NCBI GenBank assembly: GCA_947629115.1
Contig: CANRCL010000045.1
Location: forward strand, 1 to 8,751
Direction of reading: 5' to 3'
DNA: 8,751 bases
Source of the DNA: an uncultured Bacilli bacterium
GTDB lineage: Bacteria > Bacillota_I > Bacilli_A > RF39 > UBA660
Part shown: piece by piece, positions 1-7,119 of the stretch
Numbering within the stretch: position 1 is the stretch's first letter
How the letters are laid out: every line of letters starts with the position of its first letter
Made by a program: the position numbers and the translations under genes
Notes under the pieces: model-generated
The model's database searches: none
Told to the model about the DNA's origin: nothing
Seen by the model: only the letters and a program-made list of their open reading frames with translations

Positions 1-582
1 ATTGGTCTTCATGGCTACAATATCTCGATGAGGAAATATTTTATCTAAGTGAAGTTCCAATGTATCTTCAATAGTTATTATTTTTTCATTTTCTTTCGTA
101 TGACTAGCTAGATATTTAACAAGTTCCGTTTTACCTGAACCAGTTTCTCCACTAACCATAATATTACAATGGCCCTCAACACAAGTAAGTAAGAAATTAA
201 GTAAATCTTCTGTAACATATTGTTCACTTAATAACTTTTCTTTATTTAATCTAATTTTAGCAGGCGTTTTTCTTATAACGCAAGAGACTCCATTGGTAGC
301 AATGGAATCATGAATAAAATTAAGACGTAACTCGGCTGATTCAGCATCCAAAAATGGATGAGCCATATTGAAAGTTTTACCCATTACATTAGAACATTGG
401 AAAGCTAATTTTTCAATTAAAGCATTATTTATTTCTGGCCTTTCAACCCGATATACACCTTTATCTAACGTTTTAAGATGGATTTGACCATTATTTCCAT
501 AAGAAACATCGGTAACATTATCATCATCAATAAATTCTTTCAAAGGTCCAAAATCAATTTGAGAAAATATAGCATCATTCAT
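1..582 (-). CDS. cpaF: CpaF/TadA-type secretion ATPase, N-terminal 194 codons (truncated by window edge)
   Basis: This open frame starts with ATG at 582 and is still open at base 1, so only residues 1-194 are present. It begins MNDAIFSQIDFGPLKEF. A Walker A motif, GETGSGKT, lies at residues 145-152, and the acidic IEDTLEL segment (Asp box) typical of VirB11/PilT/CpaF ATPases lies at 171-177. The stretch before it (LRLNFI, then CVIRKTP at 101-107) matches the N-terminal alpha/beta domain and the Arg-bearing 'IR' element of these proteins. The family forms cytoplasmic hexamers that power pilus or secretion assembly. The adjacent CpaB-like gene favours a Tad/Flp (type IVc) role over T4SS VirB11 or twitching PilT. 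The Walker B motif, His box and C-terminus are outside the window. It is the fifth gene of the operon, 24 nt after the cpaB-like stop. The family call is firm; the exact subfamily rests partly on context. Confidence 0.88.
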   Translation of the reverse strand, partial: MNDAIFSQIDFGPLKEFIDDDNVTDVSYGNNGQIHLKTLDKGVYRVERPEINNALIEKLAFQCSNVMGKTFNMAHPFLDAESAELRLNFIHDSIATNGVSCVIRKTPAKIRLNKEKLLSEQYVTEDLLNFLLTCVEGHCNIMVSGETGSGKTELVKYLASHTKENEKIITIEDTLELHLDKIFPHRDIVAMKTN

Positions 583-587
583 AAGTT

Positions 588-594
588 ACCTCCT
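588..594 (-). promoter_or_regulatory. Shine-Dalgarno site of the CpaF-like gene
   Basis: AGGAGGT, read on the minus strand, lies 5 nt before the ATG at 582. It fixes the start of the truncated ATPase gene. Confidence 0.85.
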
Positions 595-606
595 TTTTAT
601 TCTTTA

Positions 607-1374
607 CTATTCGTATTCAGTTATATTTGCTCGGAATAAGTCAAGTAATTTTTGACTATCCCATTCTGTATCGCCTTGTGCTTGTGTATAACCAGCACCT
701 TGTGGCATTGGTATCATCTCAATAGAATAACCAGAAATTTTTTCAGATGCTCTTAAAACAGTTTGAAATTCTTTGGTTACTCCGAATAATAAGTTAGCAG
801 ATGTACCAGCAGATGAATCATAGAAAACATCTTTATTACTTGAATCTTTTACTGCTAAAACTTTAATGCTTTTTATTAAACGTCCCCATATTACTTTACC
901 TTCTTCATCTTCACCTCTTACATAAATATCAATGTAATCTCCAGGCATTATTGAATCTCCATAAGTTGTTTTACTAGAAACTGGTAAATAATATGGTTGA
1001 TAACCTTCAGGTAATTCACTTATATCAGAATTAGGTAATTTATCACATACTTGACTCCCAAAGAAGAAACCACCAGCTGGAATGCTTGTACCAATACAAA
1101 TGTATTTACCATCAAGTTTTGATTTATCTAATACCATATCACTATCTTTAGTTGTACTCCTTGTAATTTCTTTCCAACCAATATTATCAGCTTCAATTCT
1201 TTTTCCCATATCAATTTTATCAATCGCATAAGGTACTTGAATCGTTGTAATTGCAGCATTAACTCTTGAATTATAAAAATACCAAAGGATAATAATACCT
1301 GCAATTACTGCTAAAATCGTCACTGTATTTTTATTACTAATAAATTTTTTAACAGTTGATACTAAATTTCCCAT
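607..1374 (-). CDS. cpaB: CpaB/RcpC-like pilus assembly protein with SAF domain
   Basis: This 255-residue protein has a membrane segment at about residues 18-35 and an extracytoplasmic body. Residues about 44-106 read as a SAF domain: VPYAIDKIDMGKRIEADNIGW, then GKYICIGTSIPAGGF, the usual 'G..i..d.i.......l.G......I.aG..i' pattern. Residues about 129-222 match the following RcpC/CpaB domain, including PVSSKTTYGDSIMPGDYIDIYV. In Tad/Flp systems CpaB/RcpC is a periplasmic or cell-wall-side assembly factor for the secretion channel or pilus; in a single-membrane cell it would act outside the membrane. Its two cysteines (93 and 110) are both outside and could form a disulfide. The start is ATG with AAGGAGGA 6 nt upstream, and the preceding gene's stop lies inside that ribosome binding site. 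It sits directly before the CpaF-like ATPase. Length and domain order are normal for CpaB. Confidence 0.83.
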   Translation of the reverse strand: MGNLVSTVKKFISNKNTVTILAVIAGIIILWYFYNSRVNAAITTIQVPYAIDKIDMGKRIEADNIGWKEITRSTTKDSDMVLDKSKLDGKYICIGTSIPAGGFFFGSQVCDKLPNSDISELPEGYQPYYLPVSSKTTYGDSIMPGDYIDIYVRGEDEEGKVIWGRLIKSIKVLAVKDSSNKDVFYDSSAGTSANLLFGVTKEFQTVLRASEKISGYSIEMIPMPQGAGYTQAQGDTEWDSQKLLDLFRANITEYE

Positions 1375-1380
1375 TTTTAT

Positions 1381-1388
1381 TCCTCCTT
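1381..1388 (-). promoter_or_regulatory. Shine-Dalgarno site of the CpaB-like gene, overlapping the upstream stop codon
   Basis: AAGGAGGA on the minus strand ends 6 nt before the ATG at 1374. The TAA stop of the upstream gene (1387-1389) overlaps it by two bases, so a ribosome finishing that gene ends on this site. This suggests coupled translation. Confidence 0.85.
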
Positions 1389-2499
1389 AATTACATTTAG
1401 ATTGATCCCAATTTTTTACATAATTTTTTACTTTTTCTAATATTTGATTTCGTTCAGAAGTTGATAAAGTTACTCCTATTTCTTTTTCCCAATCATTTAA
1501 GAATATTTCAGGAAATTTATTAGGATTACAGTAATACTCTTTTTTTAATGACATATTATCACATGTACCACAAAAATAACCTAATGATGTTGGACTTTGA
1601 GTATTATTACAACTATAATATTTTCTTTTAGCCCAGCCACCAACCATTGCACTACTAATATCTGGGACTCTTTGACTTTGTAAATATTCTTTAAACTTAT
1701 TTTCTACTGTTTGTTTTTCACTATCAGAGCAAGAAACATTTTTATTATTCATTTTTTTAACAAAATCAGCTGTTAATGACGACGCAGCTTTTTGAATATC
1801 ATTTAAATACTCTGGCTTAAAGCCTTCATCACATTTACAACTGCCATCAGATAATCTAGCATCCTTATAACAATTATAATATTTAGAAGACATTTCATTA
1901 GAATTCATAAAGAAATATATAGTATTTACTCCTTCTAATTTACATTCTTCTTTAGCTTCTGTTGGAGTAATTGTACTTGTATTATTATTTGAATTATTGT
2001 CATTACTTGTATTATTTGAATCGTTGTTAGTATTTGAGCCATTATTACTATTTGTATTACTTGAATTACTACTGCTAGAAACATTGGCATTTTTTCCAAT
2101 TCCTTGTTCAAGTACAGCATCAACTCTCGAAGATAAATCAAAATCAGTAGAGTCACTAGCAATTATATAAGTATCTGTACTACTAACAATTTCCACACTA
2201 GCCTTAGGAGGGGCTTCATAAATAGCAGCAAATGTTACATCATATTCAGAAGTAAGTGATGCTGATTCAGCAAACATTCTTAAGAAATTTTCCATAAATT
2301 TTTCTTTGTTAATTCTAAGTTCCCCATATTCACGATAGTATGCATAATCTACTGCAGATACCATTGCTGCTTCATTAATTTGTCTTACATTATAGAAATC
2401 TTCGGAGTTATTAGATGTAATATTTTGTATTAAAAGCATTATTACGACTATAAAAATTCCTAAGATTATTAACCAATACCCCCAATATGCTTCTTTCAT
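1387..2499 (-). CDS. Pilin-like membrane protein with Asn/Ser linker and Cys-rich C-terminal domain (function unknown)
   Basis: I do not recognise a named family. The 370-residue protein has a short N-terminus (MKEAYWGYW), one hydrophobic segment at about 8-26 and no signal peptidase I site, so it should stay anchored with its C-terminus outside. Residues 33-115 form a compact region with a helix (about 38-80) followed by likely beta strands. This layout resembles TadE/TadG-type minor pseudopilins, although I see no clear G-xxxx-E prepilin cleavage motif. Residues 139-175 are almost only Asn, Ser and Thr, a flexible spacer. The C-terminal part (about 181-370) holds ten cysteines (186, 210, 221, 223, 257, 297, 310, 313, 324, 369), including CKC and CGTC, so a disulfide-knitted head is likely. 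It lies between the giant secreted protein and the CpaB-like gene, so a minor pilin or scaffold in the same machine is the best inference. ATG start with AAAGGAGA 8 nt upstream. Confidence 0.8.
   Translation of the reverse strand: MKEAYWGYWLIILGIFIVVIMLLIQNITSNNSEDFYNVRQINEAAMVSAVDYAYYREYGELRINKEKFMENFLRMFAESASLTSEYDVTFAAIYEAPPKASVEIVSSTDTYIIASDSTDFDLSSRVDAVLEQGIGKNANVSSSSNSSNTNSNNGSNTNNDSNNTSNDNNSNNNTSTITPTEAKEECKLEGVNTIYFFMNSNEMSSKYYNCYKDARLSDGSCKCDEGFKPEYLNDIQKAASSLTADFVKKMNNKNVSCSDSEKQTVENKFKEYLQSQRVPDISSAMVGGWAKRKYYSCNNTQSPTSLGYFCGTCDNMSLKKEYYCNPNKFPEIFLNDWEKEIGVTLSTSERNQILEKVKNYVKNWDQSKCN
1975..2085 (-). repeat. Low-complexity Asn/Ser codon tract (linker, residues 139-175)
   Basis: This 111-nt run consists almost entirely of AAT, AGT, TCT and ACT-type codons, giving a 37-residue Asn/Ser/Thr tract with one Gly and a few Asp. 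It separates the membrane-proximal part from the Cys-rich head. Such tracts are prone to slippage and length variation between strains. Confidence 0.8.
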
Positions 2500-2507
2500 C
2501 TAATAAT

Positions 2508-2515
2508 TCTCCTTT
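2508..2515 (-). promoter_or_regulatory. Shine-Dalgarno site of the pilin-like gene
   Basis: AAAGGAGA on the minus strand starts directly after the TAG stop of the giant gene (2516-2518) and lies 8 nt before the ATG at 2499. It supports this start and operon continuity. Confidence 0.85.
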
Positions 2516-5500
2516 CTATTTCCAAGATGGGCCAACGCCAATATTTTTGTAATTTGAGAAGTAACTTTCAATACCTTCTTCAGTTGTTACATTCCATTTT
2601 TTAGCATCATCGCGCATTTCAGCCCAAGTTGTCCAATAACCAGATGTTTGAGTTTTGGATTTTCTAACATTTTTATCTCCCATAATTCTATTTTCAAACC
2701 CACTAACTTGATCAGGGAAAGTTTCAATTAAATGATCTATAAATGTACTATAACAATATACATTTTTATATACAACACCATCAGCATCTGTATAATCATA
2801 ACATTCTAATGAATTATTATAATATCCTTCATCTTCATGTTCATCATTGTATTTTCTAATATCGGTAATCATTTTACTATTAACTTTAAATGTTACTCGT
2901 GGTGTATCTCCATTAGTATCATATATTTTTGAACCATCTGATTCAATTTCTGTTGAAGTTTTATATGCTTTTAACTCTAAAGCATTATTAATTTTATCAT
3001 CATATTGCCAGTTAATTCCAAGATCACGATCATTAGGATTTAAATTATCTGGCGATACTGGACGATAATTTATATTAGAGCCATCATTATATAAACAAGT
3101 TGGACACTCTACAGGACAACGATTATTTGGACAACTATCATCTTCTTTATAGCAGCCATCTTCATCACATATTACAGGACAATCTGGACATGGATCACAT
3201 TCTTTTAAATATTCATCTTGTGTACAAACATCACCATCTTCACAATGCCAATTGCCATCTTCTGATTCATTAGGTTTTTTACAAGAATTACTACATTCTT
3301 TATTATATTCATCCTCATCACAAACATCGCCATCTTTGCAATGCCATTTGTTATCATCGGATTCATCAGGAGTCTTACATGAATTTTTATTATCACAGAT
3401 ATTAACGTCATATTCACAAGAATATACTCCACCATCAAAGACAGTTCCATCAAATTCATCACTATATTTCAATGCTGAATCTTGACGACAAGAATCACTT
3501 TTCTTTAGTGCTGTTGAAACAACACTGTTGTAATCACCCCAAATACGTCCTAGCTTATCGCTTCTATAATATTCTCCTAAATTTCTAAACATTAACAAGA
3601 ATGAACCAGCACCAGCTTTAGTTCCTAAACCAACTGGTAAGCCATTTTCTAAAATTGTACCATTATCTAAAACATCTTCTTTATTATCCAAAACAGCAAT
3701 TTTACCACTTGGAAATATAGAATAGAATTGAGTTGGAGTAATAAACTTAACCGTTTGAGTCATTTCTTTCTTTATATACCAAGCTGTGGAATGCTCTAAA
3801 TCATATGGTTGACAATCCATTTCTCCAGAACCATAACAAGCCCATACAGTCCAGTGTTCTGTTGGATTATAATCAAGCCATCCTTCATTAGTATAACACG
3901 TTTCATAATCTGCACTTACATTACCAGTACAATATAATAATTTTGCATTATCATCAGGAGTTTCTTCAAAATTCATAGTTAAAAATCTAGTACTAGCAAT
4001 TCCCATATATTGCTTTTGATCATACCAATATTCTAATATTTGATTATCTTTAGATGTTCCACCAAGAGGTTGATATCCTGGCCAATCTACTGGCATAAAA
4101 CTATCAGGAACTAAAGCCGAAGAAATAGTATAATCAGCCGTTGCCATATGAGAGCAATTATTTAAATGGTAAGTATATGTATACATTCCATAAGTACCAA
4201 CTTTAGCACCAGCACCAGTACCAGCAATACCGCCAGTATCAGCCATATAGCCACCACCTGCACCAGGTTTATCATCCCCTTGTATTCCATTAAGGAATGT
4301 TGGTGCTTCTCCTTTTTCTTCTACCATTATTGTATGCATTCTTGATTTTGCTACATCTTCATCACAAGTTTCTTCTATATCTCTAGTTTCTTTGCCTTCA
4401 ACGGTATGTGGATTTCCACCAGGTTCATTTAAATCATGGGCTGTATATTTAAAATGAACTGTTACAGAACTTATCGCATATACAGCAGGAACTTCAACTT
4501 CTTTTGTTGCTATACAATAACCATCAATAGGATGATAAGCAGTACATTCAGTTGTAACTGAAGCCGGTGTACATACAGTTTTACCTTTTCGAGTATAATC
4601 ATAATCTTCAGGTTTATCAGCAGCAGCGGATGCTTTATTCCACTCATTATGGGCACTAATTGATGCATTAGCAGTTGCCAATGTTTCGGCTCTATATCTT
4701 GTTAATCCGGCTTCCCCAGGATAACTTCCAATTGCACCGCCATCTTGACTACTAGCATAGCAAGTTTTAGTACCTTCTAATTCAGCAGACAAACTAAAAT
4801 ATCTTCCACTTTGAACAATTTGAGTTCCTGGCAAATGTATTGTATAATCTTCTTTGCAATATAATCCACAGTAACGGTCGCCATCTAATTCTGGAGATTT
4901 ATAAGAATTTCCTGCTATATCTTCAGCACCATCATGAGCAATACAATATTTAATATCTATATCGCCTTTGCCACTAGAACCATTACAACTTTTAGAATTT
5001 GCTCCACGATGTCCTTCTTCAATTACTAATTCATTACCATTGGTATCACATTGATTACATTGAAGATTTTTTAAACTTACATCACATTGTCCACCACCAG
5101 AAACACCAGAATTAGTACAGAAAGATAATACAGAATTTACTCTAACACTTGAAACATTTACATTGTTATTAGAAACAACATAAAATGTTTGGGTTGTACC
5201 TTTATTAGTTGCTTTTACTTGATAAATATCATGAGGTATTATTTTAGGATCACTATAATTTAAAGTAAACCAATACGCAAAATCCGCACAGTCTTTTACT
5301 GTACCGGTAAATTCTATTCTAAATTTAACTTGTCCATTTAAATAATTATCAGCATTAGGAACTAAAGTATTATTTTCTTCTGGTAAAGCCAATATATTTG
5401 TATTTTTTAAATTTGCTTCAGAAACTTCTAAATCATTAATAAAGAATTTATAAGTTACACCTTTTTCTTTACAACTAGGACAATTAAAATTATTTATTGT

Positions 5501-6304
5501 TATTTTTCCTTCATCTTTTGTAAAATAACTTATATCTAATGTATATGTTTCCTTTTGTAAATATTTTTTTCTACCATCTTCATATGTTTCTAAAATTTCT
5601 CTAGTTTTTTGAGGATTATCATATTTAATGCTAGTATCAATATCTGGATTATATTCATTTGCAGCATTTAAACCAGCAACGATTAAATCTCTAACTAAAT
5701 TTAAATCAAATCCGCTTAAATTTGCTCCAGTATCATTAGCATATTTTGCACTCATCAAATAGCCTTCTGGCAATTTCTTTCTTAAATCATTTAATGCTTT
5801 TTTTATTTCAGACATATCAAAGAAATAATTGGCTGCTTCTTTATAACCAACATATTCTTCAGAAGTATTAGCGCCATTATTATTAAAGTTTTTCCAAAAC
5901 ATTTCATAAATTCTAACAGCCAAGACACGATTGCTATCATTTATACCTTTGTTATTTAATGTAGAAGTTTTTAAAATATAAGTAAGCCCCATATCATGTC
6001 TTTTTTGATTATCACTATCACTAGTAACATCTAAAACGACTCTTTTACAATTAAATTCAGTATATTGACCAGCAACTTTACCAGCAGGCCATCCTGGGTT
6101 CATACAATATGATTTATATGAACCATAATCACTATTAAACGTATATACCGCTGTAGGAAAACCATTAACAGATGAACCTAATTCATTAAAAAATGTACTA
6201 TCATCAGCAGTAAATACCATATCACAACTACTATCAGCTTTTGCAATATTTAAACCTAATAGCATTACAAATATAAATAAACTTATTTTTTTTACTAATC
6301 TCAT
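2516..6304 (-). CDS. Giant secreted cysteine-rich protein, candidate pilus-associated adhesin (function unknown)
   Basis: The 1262-residue product starts with a clear signal peptide: MRLVKK, a hydrophobic core, then AKA before Asp24, so signal peptidase I would cut after residue 23. There is no C-terminal membrane segment, LPXTG motif or lipobox; it ends NIGVGPSWK. I count 45 cysteines, 18 of them packed into residues 963-1070. That cluster holds a duplicated 32-residue unit (976-1007 and 1008-1039) followed by closely spaced CPDC, CPNNRC and CPTC. Residues about 680-705 are Gly/Ala-rich, a likely flexible hinge. Residues about 24-240 look like a separate N-terminal domain with SYCMNPG at 65-71, faintly like a thioester domain but without its TQ motif. 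Its start overlaps the stop of the anchored protein upstream (ATGA), so the two are probably made together. Position before pilin-like, CpaB and CpaF genes suggests a surface or tip adhesin held by its neighbours; this is inference. No domain can be named with confidence. Confidence 0.88.
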   Translation of the reverse strand: MRLVKKISLFIFVMLLGLNIAKADSSCDMVFTADDSTFFNELGSSVNGFPTAVYTFNSDYGSYKSYCMNPGWPAGKVAGQYTEFNCKRVVLDVTSDSDNQKRHDMGLTYILKTSTLNNKGINDSNRVLAVRIYEMFWKNFNNNGANTSEEYVGYKEAANYFFDMSEIKKALNDLRKKLPEGYLMSAKYANDTGANLSGFDLNLVRDLIVAGLNAANEYNPDIDTSIKYDNPQKTREILETYEDGRKKYLQKETYTLDISYFTKDEGKITINNFNCPSCKEKGVTYKFFINDLEVSEANLKNTNILALPEENNTLVPNADNYLNGQVKFRIEFTGTVKDCADFAYWFTLNYSDPKIIPHDIYQVKATNKGTTQTFYVVSNNNVNVSSVRVNSVLSFCTNSGVSGGGQCDVSLKNLQCNQCDTNGNELVIEEGHRGANSKSCNGSSGKGDIDIKYCIAHDGAEDIAGNSYKSPELDGDRYCGLYCKEDYTIHLPGTQIVQSGRYFSLSAELEGTKTCYASSQDGGAIGSYPGEAGLTRYRAETLATANASISAHNEWNKASAAADKPEDYDYTRKGKTVCTPASVTTECTAYHPIDGYCIATKEVEVPAVYAISSVTVHFKYTAHDLNEPGGNPHTVEGKETRDIEETCDEDVAKSRMHTIMVEEKGEAPTFLNGIQGDDKPGAGGGYMADTGGIAGTGAGAKVGTYGMYTYTYHLNNCSHMATADYTISSALVPDSFMPVDWPGYQPLGGTSKDNQILEYWYDQKQYMGIASTRFLTMNFEETPDDNAKLLYCTGNVSADYETCYTNEGWLDYNPTEHWTVWACYGSGEMDCQPYDLEHSTAWYIKKEMTQTVKFITPTQFYSIFPSGKIAVLDNKEDVLDNGTILENGLPVGLGTKAGAGSFLLMFRNLGEYYRSDKLGRIWGDYNSVVSTALKKSDSCRQDSALKYSDEFDGTVFDGGVYSCEYDVNICDNKNSCKTPDESDDNKWHCKDGDVCDEDEYNKECSNSCKKPNESEDGNWHCEDGDVCTQDEYLKECDPCPDCPVICDEDGCYKEDDSCPNNRCPVECPTCLYNDGSNINYRPVSPDNLNPNDRDLGINWQYDDKINNALELKAYKTSTEIESDGSKIYDTNGDTPRVTFKVNSKMITDIRKYNDEHEDEGYYNNSLECYDYTDADGVVYKNVYCYSTFIDHLIETFPDQVSGFENRIMGDKNVRKSKTQTSGYWTTWAEMRDDAKKWNVTTEEGIESYFSNYKNIGVGPSWK
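3188..3379 (-). repeat. Two tandem copies of a 96-bp (32-residue) Cys-rich unit
   Basis: Two adjacent in-frame units (3284-3379, then 3188-3283 in reading order) encode residues 976-1007 and 1008-1039 of the giant protein. Twenty of 32 residues are identical. The shared pattern is C-x12-C-x5-C-x8-C with a WHC-x-DGDVC core and DEY-x-KEC end. The DNA is about three-quarters identical by eye, so the duplication is not very recent. The Asp-rich DGDV core could bind a divalent cation, but I cannot show this. Confidence 0.9.
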
Positions 6305-6320
6305 AATCCAAACTCCCTTT
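6301..6320 (-). promoter_or_regulatory. ATGA stop/start overlap with Shine-Dalgarno site of the giant gene
   Basis: AAAGGGAG (6313-6320, minus strand) lies inside the end of the anchored-protein gene, 8 nt before the giant gene's ATG (6304-6302). That ATG shares ATGA with the TGA stop of the first gene. This is a classic translational coupling layout. It also shows that TGA is read as stop here. Confidence 0.85.
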
Positions 6321-7020
6321 GCTTTTTAGTTTTGCGATAATAAATATATCCACCAGTGCCACCTGCAATAGCAACTCCACCAATGATATACCATTTATAA
6401 TCGTCTAAAAATTTTAATACTTTATCCATAAAAGTTAATTCTTCTTTAACTTCTTCTCCTTTTTCATTAATTTTACCACTTATATAACTATCAACTTTGT
6501 CTAAAAATCCCTCGTTATTAATATCTGTAAACGTAACATATTTTTGACATAAATAAAAGTCTTTCATATTTTCATCATTACAAACATCCATTTCTGAATA
6601 ATCATTATATCTAGGTGTTTGTTTATGAAGAGTTGTCAATTTAGTACCATAACAATTTGTTTTTTCACTAGCATAAACAGAAAAAGTAAAATTAGCAACT
6701 GTTGATATGTTATCCCAAACAAAACTTACTTCACCATCTTTTGTATCTTTATGAGAAAAAGTTATCGTTTCCATTCCTTGGTCATTACTGACAACCACAT
6801 AAACTTCATCAGTAATATTTAAAATATTTATCTTTATTTTTTCAACTGTAGATGTCATTTCAACAAATTTAACTTCTTCAGTTATAACTTCATAATCAAT
6901 TTTTACATTGTTTGCAATTTTATTTAATTCAACTTTATCAGAATTTGAGCACTCTGCAGCATAAACATTACCCATAAATAAAAAACTGGTTACGAATACC
7001 CCTAATAATCTTTTCAACAA
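6301..7020 (-). CDS. Secreted, single-pass membrane-anchored protein, first gene of the pilus-like operon (function unknown)
   Basis: I do not recognise a named family. I prefer a TTG start at 7020 (239 residues) over the ATG at 7053 (250 residues): that ATG lies between the -35 and -10 boxes of the operon promoter and has no ribosome binding site, whereas AGGAAAG lies 9 nt before this TTG; a TTG at 7017 is also possible. The product then begins with a normal signal peptide (KRLLG, hydrophobic core, VYA before Ala-Glu-Cys). The exposed part, about 190 residues, looks beta-rich in its first half, like an immunoglobulin- or fibronectin-type fold, and has four cysteines, an even number that could form two disulfides. 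Near the C-terminus a hydrophobic, Gly-rich segment (WYIIGGVAIAGGTGGYIYY) is followed by RKTKKQR, a stop-transfer anchor. Its TGA stop overlaps the giant gene's ATG by 4 nt. It probably tethers or chaperones that anchorless protein (inference). Confidence 0.82.
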   Translation of the reverse strand: MLKRLLGVFVTSFLFMGNVYAAECSNSDKVELNKIANNVKIDYEVITEEVKFVEMTSTVEKIKINILNITDEVYVVVSNDQGMETITFSHKDTKDGEVSFVWDNISTVANFTFSVYASEKTNCYGTKLTTLHKQTPRYNDYSEMDVCNDENMKDFYLCQKYVTFTDINNEGFLDKVDSYISGKINEKGEEVKEELTFMDKVLKFLDDYKWYIIGGVAIAGGTGGYIYYRKTKKQREFGL

Positions 7021-7029
7021 TAGCACCCG

Positions 7030-7036
7030 CTTTCCT
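7030..7036 (-). promoter_or_regulatory. Probable Shine-Dalgarno site that decides the start of the first operon gene
   Basis: AGGAAAG on the minus strand lies 3, 9 and 12 nt before in-frame GTG (7026), TTG (7020) and TTG (7017). Only the TTG spacings suit initiation. It is downstream of the -10 box, so it is in the transcript, unlike the region before the ATG at 7053. Confidence 0.55.
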
Positions 7037-7043
7037 AAACACA

Positions 7044-7072
7044 ATTTTACCATAATGTTAACTTATTATCAA
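7044..7072 (-). promoter_or_regulatory. Sigma-A-type promoter of the minus-strand pilus-like operon
   Basis: On the minus strand TTGATA (7072-7067) and TAAAAT (7049-7044) are separated by exactly 17 nt; each matches its consensus box at five of six positions. Transcription should start near 7036-7037, giving a leader of only about 16 nt before TTG 7020. Confidence 0.72.
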
Positions 7073-7098
7073 GATAGATTGAATAGTTTTTTAAGTTA
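7059..7098. repeat. Inverted repeat across the divergent promoters, possible operator
   Basis: TAACTTA (7059-7065) and TAAGTTA (7092-7098) are exact 7-bp inverted arms 26 bp apart. Each arm lies in the -35/-10 spacer of one of the two divergent promoters. In such AT-rich DNA this could be chance. Confidence 0.3.
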
Positions 7099-7107
7099 TG
7101 TTATATT
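7079..7107 (+). promoter_or_regulatory. Sigma-A-type promoter of the CPBP protease / phosphoesterase pair
   Basis: TTGAAT (7079-7084) and TATATT (7102-7107) are separated by exactly 17 nt, with a TG at 7099-7100 just upstream of the -10. The predicted start near 7114 falls on the first base of the ribosome binding site, giving a leader of about 13 nt. The -35 box is 6 bp from that of the opposite promoter. Confidence 0.68.
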
Positions 7108-7113
7108 AAAAAT

Positions 7114-7119
7114 AGGTGA
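7114..7119 (+). promoter_or_regulatory. Shine-Dalgarno site of the CPBP protease gene
   Basis: AGGTGA lies 7 nt before the ATG at 7127 and supports that start. It coincides with the predicted 5' end of the transcript. Confidence 0.75.

Noticed and set aside
1935..3462. Minus-strand open frames at 1935-2162 and 3205-3462
   Set aside because: They overlap real genes on the same strand in another frame, and their composition (long Ile/Met/Gln runs) reflects out-of-frame reading of Asn/Ser and Asp/Glu codon tracts.
2847..3485. Plus-strand open frames at 2847-3068 and 3252-3485
   Set aside because: They lie wholly antisense to the 1262-residue gene, have no ribosome binding site or protein-like features, and the second is a mirror of the Cys-rich repeats.
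2516..6304. Sortase sorting signal in the giant protein
   Set aside because: There is no LPXTG-like motif, hydrophobic tail or basic end; the C-terminus is polar to the last residue.
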